Source of the DNA: Methanolobus sp. ZRKC5
GTDB lineage: Archaea; Halobacteriota; Methanosarcinia; Methanosarcinales; Methanosarcinaceae
Assembly (NCBI RefSeq): GCF_038446525.1
Contig: NZ_CP151792.1
Span: 1-64,000 of the forward strand
Direction of reading: 5' to 3'
DNA: 64,000 nucleotides
The position numbers were made by a program, and so were the translations under genes. Below the pieces are notes generated by a model. It saw only the letters and a list, made by a program, of their open reading frames with translations. It ran no database searches and was not told the origin of the DNA. This document shows, piece by piece, positions 45,800 to 55,070 of the stretch. The number at the start of each line of letters is the position of its first letter. Positions within the stretch are counted from its first letter, which is position 1.

Positions 45800-46885
45800 A
45801 TGTCAGACAAACTCACAATAGATGACTGGATACAAAAAGGTATTAATGAGTCTGATTTTAAGAAATCTATTGATTTTTTTGAGGAGGCGTTATTTCTAAA
45901 TCCTGAAAATCAAGATGCTCTATATCACAAAGGAATAACTTTTCTTCAGCGTAAACAATATCAAGATGCATATAGAACATTAAAAACACTTACTAAATTA
46001 AATAATAAACATTCTGAAGCATGGTATTCTATGGGTCTTGCTTGTGAAATGTGCACTGATAATATTCCGGCAAATAAATTCTATGGAAAAGCTGTAACTT
46101 TAGATCCTCATCATATCGATGCTCTTAATGGATTATTGCGTTTAAGCAATAAAAATTCACGGAAAATATACTGCTTTAAAAGACTTGCAGAAACAATACC
46201 ATATGACACTAAATACTGGATTGAACTTGTTGAGTTGAATTTGATAGAGGATGAGATTAATTCCGCAAGTAAAAATTTATCACAGGCTCTCAGCCATCAC
46301 CCGAACAATAAGAAATTAACTGAATTGTAAAAAGTCGTTGATAAAAAGATACTTGAAGGTAAAAAAGAGACGAAAACCAAAAAGAAGAAAATAGAAAAAG
46401 TAAAAACACCTCGATTAGAAATGGTTGTACAGTCTGAAAATGAATTTAAAAGTGAAACTATACCAGAATACTATTATAAAGATTGGATTCCGCCGGCTCC
46501 AGTAACTGTCTATTGTAAAATTTATGGGGTTTCCTATAATTTATACAAATATTATCGAACACGTTCATCATCTGAGATTCAGATTAGAACTATTGAAGAC
46601 AAGCTAAATTCTCGTAAATATAATTGCTCTTGCTGTTCTTCTTACTTAGATGAACAGTGTAGTTACAAGAATCAATATGTTTACAACAACGCGATTTGTA
46701 AACATTTTGAACCAAATAAAGAGCCGAAAATCAGAGAAAAAACAAAAAAAGTAGAAAAAAAGATATTAACCAAAAGTAATGGGAAAATAAAATGCCCTTA
46801 TTGCAATAGAAAATTAGAATCTGAAAAAGGGATTCACGAACATTTAAAAGCTAAGCATCCAAATAAAGTTAACAAGCATTTTTAG
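45800..46885 (+). pseudogene. TPR/C2H2 zinc-finger protein interrupted by an in-frame TAA
   Basis: One frame of 361 codons runs through both parts, with a TAA at 46328-46330. Before it lie four to five TPR repeats (NPENQDALYHKGITFLQRKQYQDA, KHSEAWYSMGLACEM, DPHHIDALNGLLRL, HHPNNKKLTEL). After the stop a lysine-rich linker (KKETKTKKKKIEK) continues in frame to a Cys-rich C-terminal part ending in a C2H2 finger (CPYCNRKLESEKGIHEHLKAKH). The protein reads smoothly across the stop, so a single nonsense mutation is likely. The TPR half alone (176 residues) may still be made. Native function unknown. Confidence 0.6.
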
Positions 46886-47044
46886 AAGAATATGTAAAAG
46901 CATACAAAAATATACATAAAATGTGCCACTCCTCACTAAAACACATAAGACCTAAAAAAATCCAATCAATCTTGCATGTATGTGTTATTTGAGATATATT
47001 GTGAATAATTATTTGATTTAAGCATTGGAATTGTTTTAGTTGCT

Positions 47045-49267
47045 TTATCTATCTGGCAATTTCCCAGTTTCCAGAATAAGTTCTAATTTTTTAGGGTCTC
47101 TTCCAGAAATAAGCAACAACCAATGATGACCAGGGATGTTGATAATTGATTCATTATCATGCGCCATTCTTAATAGTTCAAGCCATCTGCTATCTGAAAT
47201 AGTATCTTTTTCATCTTTAAGTAGATGTATCAAAATCTGACGTGGGGCCAATTTACCTTTGCTTAATCTCTCATCCAATGACCTGATTATATTGCTGGCT
47301 TTGATAGTACCAAAATCAGAAGTGGTAATTTCAGAATGCTTTGAGTAGTAGTCATAGATAATTTTTTCCGAAATATATTCGAGTTCATTTATCTCTGCAT
47401 TCGATTTGTCATACATCTCAGCTGAGATTCCCATTTTGGATGTGACATCCTGAACCCAGGCAAGGTCGCTCAGGTAACTAAATGAATCCTCTGAATTGAT
47501 AAAACTCATTGACCTTGGTAAAGCAACAAAATGATGAAATACAGGTTTTTTATCGGGTCCTTTTCGTAACACACGACCCATACGTTGCACGAGCTGCAAT
47601 TTGGTCTTGGCTGATGAGATATTAATACCAATTTCAGCATCTGGTATATTTATTCCTTCATCAAGCATTCTTGGAGCAATAAGGACACCGGTGCTACATT
47701 TCTTGAACATATCAAGCTCATCTTTAACTTCCCAATACTTTAGGTCTGAATGGATTCTGTAAGCATTCAAATCATTTTTCAGGGCTTCATATATTCTTTC
47801 ACAAGTTTCTATATCCATGGAGAATATAACACATTTTTTGCTTTTACCTTCATTTAATGCCAGTTTGATTCCACTCTCTATTTTAGGGCTTGATTGGTGA
47901 ATGATCTTTCTTCGTTGGAAGATCAAACCAGTCAGTTTATTCCATTCTTCAGGAATTTCTGTTCCCCTGTAACGTGCCTTTTCCATGGTTTGGACAAAAT
48001 CAGAAATATTATCAAACTGGCTATATTTTCCATTGGAAATATTCCGTATTTTCCTTGAATAATTTGTATTGATATAATTCAGCATATTTTTTATTTTCTC
48101 TGAAATATTATCAAATTCTTTTTCTTCAGAGACATCTAAAAATGTTTTATGGATATAAAGTTTGAATTCTGGAATAATACCCCTTTCTCTAGCATCTTTT
48201 AGTGTGAATTCATACACTGTTTTGCCAAGATATTTATCAAGTATTCTCTCGCGTTCCCCCCCTTCTACTGTAGCTGATAAACCCAGCTTCCACTTTGAAG
48301 GAACGGTCAGAGCTTTTCTATATTCCTTACCTGCTCCATGATGAACTTCATCGACAATCAGCAAATCAGTAGGATACAAATCAGGATACTTATACACCGT
48401 CTGCAAGGTGTCAAACTGTATCTTAAATTTATTTTGGAACGATAAACTCCAATCATAATCTAAATCCTTTTCAGCAATAAGACCAAGCTTTTCAATTGCT
48501 TCTCCTCTCCATTGATTAAGTATTGCTTTTGAATGAGCAAGGACCAAGACATTCAGTTTTCCATGGGTATTAAATAAATGTTCTGCAATAGCAAGTCCAA
48601 CTAAAGTTTTACCACTAGCTGTTGCCATTTCAAGAATTCCTTTCCCATTGTTTTCAAGCCATTTTTCTAGAGCTTCGGTTTGATGAGGCCATGGATTGAT
48701 CATCAGTTTGGGTCTACTTGAAAAATACGCCAAGTGCTCATATGGGGCAAACAAATTATTAGAAAAACTATCTAATTGCTTACTATCCATCAATTTCATG
48801 AACAATTCTATTGCAAAAACCGAGCTTCCAATTGAAGCAACTTTATAGCAATCATCAATTATAGATGTTTTTTCAATACAATCCATGGATATTTTTTTCA
48901 ATAAATTTAATTGATGTGCGAGAGAAAAGGGCCTCAATGATGAAATGACAGATTTTCGAAAGTCTGAAAAGTCATCGTTGAAATTATCTAATAGTTGAGT
49001 ATTCATTTTTTCTCCGATAACATCAAGAGATGCTTCAGCCACAAATTCTTCTAATTTTTTGTAATTTGCAGGGTCAAAATGATCAAGTTGTAATACAAAA
49101 CGATTGTTCTCAGGGTCGTATTTATGATCGTAATAACTTAGTAATTCTGCATCTGCGACTCCAAGTGCTGAAGCTATAGGTATACCTGTTAACTTATTTT
49201 CTTTGAAGTTATCAAAAGAAAAATCATCAGAATTTTTCATCCACTCTTTTTCATGAGGAAACATCAT
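47045..49267 (-). CDS. SF2 helicase of the XPB/RAD25-like type
   Basis: A 740-residue protein from the ATG eight bases after GGGTG; the frame is open to a TTG five codons earlier. The first 190 residues match nothing I recognise. Then come WPHQTEALEKWLENN, Walker A ATASGKTLVGLA near 215, DEVH near 310 and LSATVEGGERERIL. The second RecA domain contains MLDEGINIPDAEIGIN and LVQRMGRVLRKG. Such helicases are common in defence systems as DNA translocases. It lies 102 bases downstream of the UvrD-nuclease gene on the same strand and may act with it. Confidence 0.8.
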   Translation of the reverse strand: MMFPHEKEWMKNSDDFSFDNFKENKLTGIPIASALGVADAELLSYYDHKYDPENNRFVLQLDHFDPANYKKLEEFVAEASLDVIGEKMNTQLLDNFNDDFSDFRKSVISSLRPFSLAHQLNLLKKISMDCIEKTSIIDDCYKVASIGSSVFAIELFMKLMDSKQLDSFSNNLFAPYEHLAYFSSRPKLMINPWPHQTEALEKWLENNGKGILEMATASGKTLVGLAIAEHLFNTHGKLNVLVLAHSKAILNQWRGEAIEKLGLIAEKDLDYDWSLSFQNKFKIQFDTLQTVYKYPDLYPTDLLIVDEVHHGAGKEYRKALTVPSKWKLGLSATVEGGERERILDKYLGKTVYEFTLKDARERGIIPEFKLYIHKTFLDVSEEKEFDNISEKIKNMLNYINTNYSRKIRNISNGKYSQFDNISDFVQTMEKARYRGTEIPEEWNKLTGLIFQRRKIIHQSSPKIESGIKLALNEGKSKKCVIFSMDIETCERIYEALKNDLNAYRIHSDLKYWEVKDELDMFKKCSTGVLIAPRMLDEGINIPDAEIGINISSAKTKLQLVQRMGRVLRKGPDKKPVFHHFVALPRSMSFINSEDSFSYLSDLAWVQDVTSKMGISAEMYDKSNAEINELEYISEKIIYDYYSKHSEITTSDFGTIKASNIIRSLDERLSKGKLAPRQILIHLLKDEKDTISDSRWLELLRMAHDNESIINIPGHHWLLLISGRDPKKLELILETGKLPDR

Positions 49268-49368
49268 AATGGTTACACCCAAACCACATAATTAACTTCA
49301 TTAATTATTACTATGGGTACTTTATAGTTTGTAATTACTATATATCTTTTTTGAATTAGTTCTCCAAT

Positions 49369-52300
49369 TCATTTCTGATGCGATCCACATATCCCCACAT
49401 AGTCACAGAACCGACAGTTCGGCTTCCCCACAACCTCAAAGTCCTCTTTCAATATCCTGTCCACAATCCCTTTAATCCTCTCAACTACAGCCTCAACACT
49501 CTCCTCACTCACATCCACCAGCCTTACTTCAGCAAGCTCAGGATGAGCATACATATGACCTGCCTGCACCGGCAATTTCCCATACTTCTCTTTCACTGCC
49601 AGGCAATACAGTACCATCTGAACATCCTCTTTCAGTTTATTTTTGCTCAGGTTACTCTTGCCGGTCTTGTAGTCGATAACTATGTAGTCCCCATCAGGTG
49701 TCCCGTCAAGACGGTCTATAAAGCCTCCAAAATGAGCACCATCAAGGTCGAGTTCGAACCATTCTTCTACTTCAATGGTTTCATTGGGATTATTTTCCTC
49801 AAAGTCGAACCAGAACTCAAGCATCTTCTGCATCTTGTTGTATTCCTGCGTTTCCTGGGTTTCAGAATCGAAGTTGGAAGATTCCCAAGAACTGTCTAAC
49901 ATGCCTTTTGCAAGATCAAGTTCAATTGTTTCACCCTTCATCCTAAGCTTTACCATCTCCTCTAAAACAGAGTGAACATCCGTACCCACCTGGAAAAATG
50001 ACTTCTGAGGAGTTGGGATATGCAGCACCGACTGAAACTTGAACTTAAGTGGACAGTCCTCGTATGTCTTTATCTTGGATGCCGAGAAGCGCATTTTGGA
50101 ATCGACAAGTGGAGGTACTTTGTTATCCACCAGGTCCTGCAGTTCACTAACATCCCTGGTATCAATGCTCAGAAGCTCATTAAGGTCTAGATTTTCAGGA
50201 TTTCCACTCGTCTCAAGCTCCTTCAACTGGGCAAGTAGTACTAGGGATTCAAGTGCATGCTTCAATTGTCCCTGTTTCGTGTACATGTTAACGAGACTTT
50301 CCTGCTCTGCCATCTTTTTCATTAATGGCGAATCTGCATTAATGTCAAGCTGTTCTTCCACCTGCTCGACTTCAATTAACTCTACCAGCGGGTTACTAGT
50401 AAATCCAATGTCTTCAAGGAACTGGCTGGGTTTCACACCTCTTATATTGCCAGTATACCTCTCTGGAAAAACAAGATACAAATGCTCCTTTGCACGGGTC
50501 ATGGCAACATATGCAAGTCTTCTCTCCTCTTCAAGATGCAATACTTTCTCATCCATATCCCGCTGCACGCCTTTTATAAGCTCAAAAGGCACGGTGAACT
50601 TCTTGCTCTTATATTGGAGGGGTAGATGCCTGGTAGCCATATCACAGACGAATACCACCTTTGCCTCCTTACCCTTGGACTGGTGGATGGTCATGACCTT
50701 TACAGTATTATCATCAGTTGATTCACCACCCTCTATCTCAAGGTCAAAGACAAGTTCCAGGTGCTCCATGACCAGTTCAAACTCAGCACCACCGTCTATC
50801 AATTCAAGGTCTTCCACTATCTTCACCAGGGAATTCAAAACTTCGATGTTCCTTCGGGAATTTTTGCTGTTCTCATGCACCTGTGAAAGGTAAAGGTCTG
50901 TCATGTTTATCAGCAGGTGCTTCAGGGTATCCGAAGGTAGATGATTCTTCTTGTATTCGATCATCTCCTGCAATCTTTCAAGTATGGACCTAACAAGATC
51001 TGCCTGTTCAAGGTCGAGTTCATCCAGATGGTGCAGCAGTACAGAGTAGATTCCATCCCCCTGCATATCATCCATTTTCCTGAGCTTGCCTGCCATTATA
51101 TTGATCTTCTGCAGTGTGTGCTCTGTAACCCCTTCCCTAGAAAGGATCTTTGCAAAGGCAATGCCATTGTTGAAAGGGTCTGCAACAAAACGCATGTAAG
51201 CCAGAGCTTCCTGTATCAACGGAAAATCGCTAATCTTCAGGCTACCAACATATTCTACCGGGACCATATGACGTTTTAGAGAGTCACTGAATTTTTTCCC
51301 ATCAGCTCTTTTACGGGTAAGTATGAAGATGTCCTTTGGTTCAATTGATTGTTCATCCATGAGCCTGCATATCTCATCAGCAACCCATTCTGCTTCACTC
51401 ACATCATTTGGTGCCTTTACAATCTTAACCGGTATCTCTCCACCATTGTTCGATACAAGCTGCTTTTCCTGTCTATCAGGATTCTGCCCGATCAATTCCT
51501 GTGAGAGATTGACTATCGGCTCTGTTGACCTGTAGTTAACTCCAAGGGCTATTTTCTCAAGGGATGGATAGAACTCAGCCAATTGATTGATATTTGAAAG
51601 ATAAGCACCCCTGAATCTGTAGATACACTGGTCATCATCAGCCACGCACGTCAGGTTGCCAGCACCTGCCAGGAGATTTACCAGATGCAACTGGGCATAG
51701 TTTGTGTCCTGGAACTCATCAACCAGAATGTAATCGTAAAGCTGTTGTATCCTTTTTCTGGCAATCTCATTACTTTCCAACAACCTGCATGCCAGGGTGA
51801 TCATGTCATCATAATCAATGAAATTGTTATTCCATTTGTATTCCTGATAGTGATGGTAGAATTTTGCAAGGTCTGCAAGTTTTTGTAACTTATCTATCTC
51901 ATCTACATCCATTTCTCCTTCGGATGACAATTGGCCTTGTACATATTCACCAAGCTCTTGGGGAGAGATCAGCTGGTCATGGAATTGTGAAGTACCTTCG
52001 AGCAGACTTTTTATGAGGTCCGAAGGCATTGTTGGAATCGGGATATATTCAAATTTGAAAGAATCGATATTCTTTATGCTCCACACATGTGAATGTTCTT
52101 TGGAAATCAGGCGAATCCCATGGTTGATACCCATATCCAGAGAGAAATCCCTGATTAGATCATTGCAAAACGAATGAAAAGTGGAAATTGTAATTCCGGT
52201 TCCAGTACCTATTTTTTTCTCTATTCTGTTTTGCATCTCATCTGCAGCTTTTTCCGAGAACGTGAGAGCAAGTATCTTTTCAGGAGGAAAACCACTTTCT

Positions 52301-52428
52301 ATTAACTGTAGCACTTTTTCGGTTATCGTCAGGGTCTTTCCAGAACCAGGTCCTGCAAGGATCAGAAGAGGTCCGGAAGTGTAAGATACTGCATTTAATT
52401 GGTCGTTATTAAGTTCTGTAGTTTTCAA
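49369..52428 (-). CDS. UvrD/RecB-like helicase with C-terminal Fe-S PD-(D/E)XK nuclease
   Basis: A 1019-residue protein starting at TTG after an AGAGGT site. SF1 helicase motifs: LAGPGSGKTLTITEK (about 25), VDEFQDTNYAQ (about 237), VNYRSTEPIV and VMTIHQSKGKEAKVVFVCD. The last 230 residues form an AddA/AddB-like nuclease: GGFIDRLDG ... YIVIDYKTGKSNL with the Asp-Asp-Lys core, and a cluster of CPLKFKF plus CRFCDYVGIC, the four-Cys pattern of the Fe-S nucleases. It would unwind and cut DNA ends, in repair or defence. Probably co-transcribed with the SF2 helicase. Confidence 0.88.
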   Translation of the reverse strand: MKTTELNNDQLNAVSYTSGPLLILAGPGSGKTLTITEKVLQLIESGFPPEKILALTFSEKAADEMQNRIEKKIGTGTGITISTFHSFCNDLIRDFSLDMGINHGIRLISKEHSHVWSIKNIDSFKFEYIPIPTMPSDLIKSLLEGTSQFHDQLISPQELGEYVQGQLSSEGEMDVDEIDKLQKLADLAKFYHHYQEYKWNNNFIDYDDMITLACRLLESNEIARKRIQQLYDYILVDEFQDTNYAQLHLVNLLAGAGNLTCVADDDQCIYRFRGAYLSNINQLAEFYPSLEKIALGVNYRSTEPIVNLSQELIGQNPDRQEKQLVSNNGGEIPVKIVKAPNDVSEAEWVADEICRLMDEQSIEPKDIFILTRKRADGKKFSDSLKRHMVPVEYVGSLKISDFPLIQEALAYMRFVADPFNNGIAFAKILSREGVTEHTLQKINIMAGKLRKMDDMQGDGIYSVLLHHLDELDLEQADLVRSILERLQEMIEYKKNHLPSDTLKHLLINMTDLYLSQVHENSKNSRRNIEVLNSLVKIVEDLELIDGGAEFELVMEHLELVFDLEIEGGESTDDNTVKVMTIHQSKGKEAKVVFVCDMATRHLPLQYKSKKFTVPFELIKGVQRDMDEKVLHLEEERRLAYVAMTRAKEHLYLVFPERYTGNIRGVKPSQFLEDIGFTSNPLVELIEVEQVEEQLDINADSPLMKKMAEQESLVNMYTKQGQLKHALESLVLLAQLKELETSGNPENLDLNELLSIDTRDVSELQDLVDNKVPPLVDSKMRFSASKIKTYEDCPLKFKFQSVLHIPTPQKSFFQVGTDVHSVLEEMVKLRMKGETIELDLAKGMLDSSWESSNFDSETQETQEYNKMQKMLEFWFDFEENNPNETIEVEEWFELDLDGAHFGGFIDRLDGTPDGDYIVIDYKTGKSNLSKNKLKEDVQMVLYCLAVKEKYGKLPVQAGHMYAHPELAEVRLVDVSEESVEAVVERIKGIVDRILKEDFEVVGKPNCRFCDYVGICGSHQK

Positions 52429-52587
52429 TATTACCTCTCCCTACCACATAGTTTGCATTGTATCTTTTATTCCGTATAACAATAGACATATTATAAAATA
52501 TATTAATGTATTGAATTTATTTTAGGTGGGAGAAGAGTCATCCTTTGAATAATGGAATTTATCCTGGCCCCAAGACCAAGGTAATCT

Positions 52588-52794
52588 ATGAGACCAAAAC
52601 TCTATGCAACCGTGAGCAAGAATACGACCACAGTGCTTCGCAGGGTGATGAAGGAACAGGATTGCAACAAGAGCCAAGCAGTGGAGTTTATTGCAGAATA
52701 TTATTTAAAAATGCAGAACGATTTAAGGGAGAAGCAAGTGGAAGGGACTGCAGAGTTTGCGATTGAGAAGTTGAAGTTGAAAAAGTTGGTGTAG
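52588..52794 (+). CDS. Small ribbon-helix-helix-like protein at the casposon insertion site
   Basis: A 68-residue protein. A short strand (KLYATVS) followed by two helices (TTVLRRVMKEQDCN, KSQAVEFIAEYYLKMQ) fits a CopG/MetJ-type ribbon-helix-helix, then a charged tail. AAGGT precedes the start. It lies just outside the casposon; the left target duplication starts 20 bases after its stop. A perfect 7-bp inverted repeat there (GTTCGAA/TTCGAAC, 52797-52818) may be its terminator and is the site used by the element. Confidence 0.6.
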   Translation: MRPKLYATVSKNTTTVLRRVMKEQDCNKSQAVEFIAEYYLKMQNDLREKQVEGTAEFAIEKLKLKKLV

Positions 52795-52813
52795 AGGTTC
52801 GAATTAGACGCTT

Positions 52814-52827
52814 CGAACTTTAATGGG
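52814..52827 (+). repeat. Left target-site duplication of the casposon
   Basis: CGAACTTTAATGGG, repeated exactly at 60936-60949 on the other side of the element. Fourteen bases is the usual casposon duplication size. Because of the run of G the boundary can slide by a base or two; this choice makes both element ends symmetrical (GGGTAATAG). Confidence 0.85.
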
Positions 52828-52857
52828 GGGTAATAGTAATAACCAAAAAACGCAACG
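52828..52857 (+). repeat. Left terminal inverted repeat of the casposon
   Basis: Begins GGGTAATAGTAATA and ends AAAAACGCAACG. It differs from the inverted right end only within four central bases (ACCA here, GCTG there), where three mismatch. Confidence 0.92.
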
Positions 52858-52879
52858 ATATTATAAAGCGATTAATTAA

Positions 52880-53773
52880 TTATGTTTTTTTAGCATGTTT
52901 TTGAAGAGGAGCTAATTTATATTTTCTATCTTTCTCAATAAACCCAGAATATATTAAGTGGTTTAGCTTTTCTTGTATATTCACTTCTGATTCATCCTTG
53001 AAATTGTCCACTATCTCTTTGAACGATCGTCCTTTTTCTTTACGTGAAATAAATTGTATGATATCAATTGACTTAATCACATCTTTATCTTTTACAAAAT
53101 AAGGATATAAATTAAGCATAAAATATCCGTAAATAATTATTGAAATTACCCATGTAGCAAAGTATATTGAAAAGTCTAAATATTGATCTGGACTTTCAAT
53201 ACTCGAAAAAATAGATTTCATACTTGGTATAAATTGAAGTTTACTAACCAACCAAATAAACAATAAAGTAAAATAACTTGTTCTCAAGTAACTATAATTT
53301 TGAAGTAATCCGGCTAATTTAGCTGATTCTTCATCAAATATGGCTTTTGTTGCTTGTACAATTAATCTAAAAAACCCGCTTGTTACCCAAAGAATTCCTC
53401 CTAATAAGGCAAAAACAAAATAATTTTTCATTGAATTAAATACCATAAATCCCAAGGAAATTTCAAATGCGAATAATAGAATCAAATATGGTTTTGGTTT
53501 TATATACTTCTGGGCAAAATACATCAATAAAAGTCTATTTTTAATAACCGACTGAATACAAAATAATAGTATCACTAGTCCAATACTCGTAATGATATCT
53601 GAAAAACTAAAATCTGAAAAATATTTTATTTCCAATATCAACTCCGATAGTGGTTGTAATAAAAAAACAGCCACTGCATATAATATTATTTTAAGACTTG
53701 GTTTCTTGTTAATATAAAAAATATTACCAATAAGATGGACATTAAATATTTTTGATAACATAGAGGGAGACAT
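52880..53773 (-). CDS. Casposon cargo: polytopic membrane protein with C-terminal winged helix
   Basis: Not a family I recognise. The protein of about 297 residues has some six hydrophobic segments (for example IILYAVAVFLLQPLSELIL, ILWVTSGFFRLIV, ATWVISIIIYGYFMLNLY). A soluble C-terminal tail of about 70 residues follows, shaped like a winged helix (IIQFISRKEKGRSFKEIVDNF ... LNHLIYSGFIEKDRKYKL). The frame is open to a TTG five codons earlier, but this ATG follows an ATATATTTATG box by about 30 bases. A membrane-anchored DNA-binding protein could sense envelope state or silence the element. It lies just inside the left end. Confidence 0.65.
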   Translation of the reverse strand: MSPSMLSKIFNVHLIGNIFYINKKPSLKIILYAVAVFLLQPLSELILEIKYFSDFSFSDIITSIGLVILLFCIQSVIKNRLLLMYFAQKYIKPKPYLILLFAFEISLGFMVFNSMKNYFVFALLGGILWVTSGFFRLIVQATKAIFDEESAKLAGLLQNYSYLRTSYFTLLFIWLVSKLQFIPSMKSIFSSIESPDQYLDFSIYFATWVISIIIYGYFMLNLYPYFVKDKDVIKSIDIIQFISRKEKGRSFKEIVDNFKDESEVNIQEKLNHLIYSGFIEKDRKYKLAPLQKHAKKT

Positions 53774-53859
53774 TTTCACACAGTACAAGTCAATTTACAT
53801 GCATAAATATATTTGTTTTTTGCGCCCAATGAGAAATTAATGTTTATTAACTAATTATC

Positions 53860-55068
53860 TTAACAACTCCCTTCCCACATTTCCAATCTCTCCCTGACAT
53901 GAACATTAAGAGTAAATGGTTTATCAGCTTCAGCATTTTTCTTCATATAATGCAATGTACCCTTAGAAAAACCCATTTTATTCCATTCAGAATAACTGAT
54001 ACCCAAAATCTTTTTTCTGATCTCATCCGTATCCTGTCTCTTAATTTTGTAGGAAGGAGTTGTAAAATCTATCTTCCTCTTTTTACCATTCAGGAATTGA
54101 GCCAACTCTCTTGTTTTGAGTAAAAGAACATAACTCCACATCATTGATTTATCCTGATATGTAACTCTCTTATTCATCCAAGTCTGGAACTCCTCTGTAA
54201 GTTTCTTAGCTCCACTAGGTCTTAGCCTGAGAGAGTAATTATCAGTTCTGATGAAGTCCTTCTTCTCCATTTTGTCTGTCTCAATGAGGTTGATCACTGC
54301 CAGATCAACAAGGAATCTGAAAGGCTCTTGGAGATCATACGCTAAGCTGTTCTTACCTGTTGCCATCTCATGCAAAAAGCCTACATGAACATCCATACCA
54401 ACCGCATTGATAGTTCTCATACACTCAGCTTCAAGGAGAGAATAACCGTAATTGAGCATACAATTAACCATATCCCCTGCACCGTAAGGACGTGATTTGT
54501 ACCTTCCTGTACGATCATCAAATTCATATTTTTCAGGAATGAACTTTTCAAACTGTCCCCAGTAATAGACAGCAACAGCACCCTCTACTCCCATCACTTC
54601 TCTTATGTTATTTGCATTAGATAGCTTTGAAGAATATTTTGAAAAGTCGTTATCAATATCAGAATAACGTTGTTTAAGATAATCCAGAACTATCTGGGTT
54701 TTATCAAACTTGGCTTCAATAAAGCTCTTAGCAAGCTTTAACCTAGTTTCTTGATCCTCATAAGCGTGATACTGTGAGAACTTGGTTTTGACATTGGTAC
54801 TTTCAGGAGGAAGCATGGTTGTTAGTAACTTCCCATCCCAATCAAGAATAGATACTTGTACATTATGCTTGATCAACCAACGAATAGATTCTAGGGTTAG
54901 ATTTCCATTTCTACCATAGATCACTATATTGTCTATGTCTATTTTCTGAGGTGAGAAAACATAGACTTCTGGCTCTATGTCACTAGAATATCTACCATCT
55001 TTAACATGCAGTTTAGACCCATTTACACGCGTGTCTATACCGTGTCCATTGAGAAGTAGTAACTTCAT
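53860..55068 (-). CDS. cas1: Casposase: Cas1-family integrase
   Basis: A 402-residue Cas1 homologue. The N-terminal beta domain (1-85: LLLNGHGIDTRV, VYGRNGNLTLESIRWLIKHNVQVSILD-like) is followed by the helical catalytic domain with Glu162 (VMGVEGAVAVYYW), His233 (VGFLHEMATGKNSLAYD) and Asp245 (AYDLQEPFR). The extra 70 residues after the usual Cas1 end (RKKILGISYSEWNKMGFSKGTLHYMKK) form an HTH tail found in casposases and absent from most CRISPR Cas1 proteins. It inserts the element and makes 14-15-base target duplications. No Cas2, Cas4 or CRISPR array lies nearby. It ends the leftward operon with the HTH gene (two-base gap). Confidence 0.95.
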   Translation of the reverse strand: MKLLLLNGHGIDTRVNGSKLHVKDGRYSSDIEPEVYVFSPQKIDIDNIVIYGRNGNLTLESIRWLIKHNVQVSILDWDGKLLTTMLPPESTNVKTKFSQYHAYEDQETRLKLAKSFIEAKFDKTQIVLDYLKQRYSDIDNDFSKYSSKLSNANNIREVMGVEGAVAVYYWGQFEKFIPEKYEFDDRTGRYKSRPYGAGDMVNCMLNYGYSLLEAECMRTINAVGMDVHVGFLHEMATGKNSLAYDLQEPFRFLVDLAVINLIETDKMEKKDFIRTDNYSLRLRPSGAKKLTEEFQTWMNKRVTYQDKSMMWSYVLLLKTRELAQFLNGKKRKIDFTTPSYKIKRQDTDEIRKKILGISYSEWNKMGFSKGTLHYMKKNAEADKPFTLNVHVRERLEMWEGSC

Positions 55069-55070
55069 GT

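Noticed and set aside
50039-50893. Long forward frame inside the UvrD gene
   Set aside because: Antisense to strong helicase motifs, Ser-rich low-complexity translation and no ribosome site: a shadow of the reverse-strand gene.
52796-52812. A tRNA gene at the casposon target
   Set aside because: Only a T-loop-like GGTTCGAAT is present; no acceptor, anticodon or D arm can be folded upstream, and the preceding bases are the end of a ribbon-helix-helix gene.
53860-55068. Cas1 as part of a CRISPR-Cas adaptation module
   Set aside because: No Cas2, Cas4, effector genes or repeat array are present; the gene lies with polB and HNH between terminal inverted repeats with a target duplication, and has the HTH tail of casposases.
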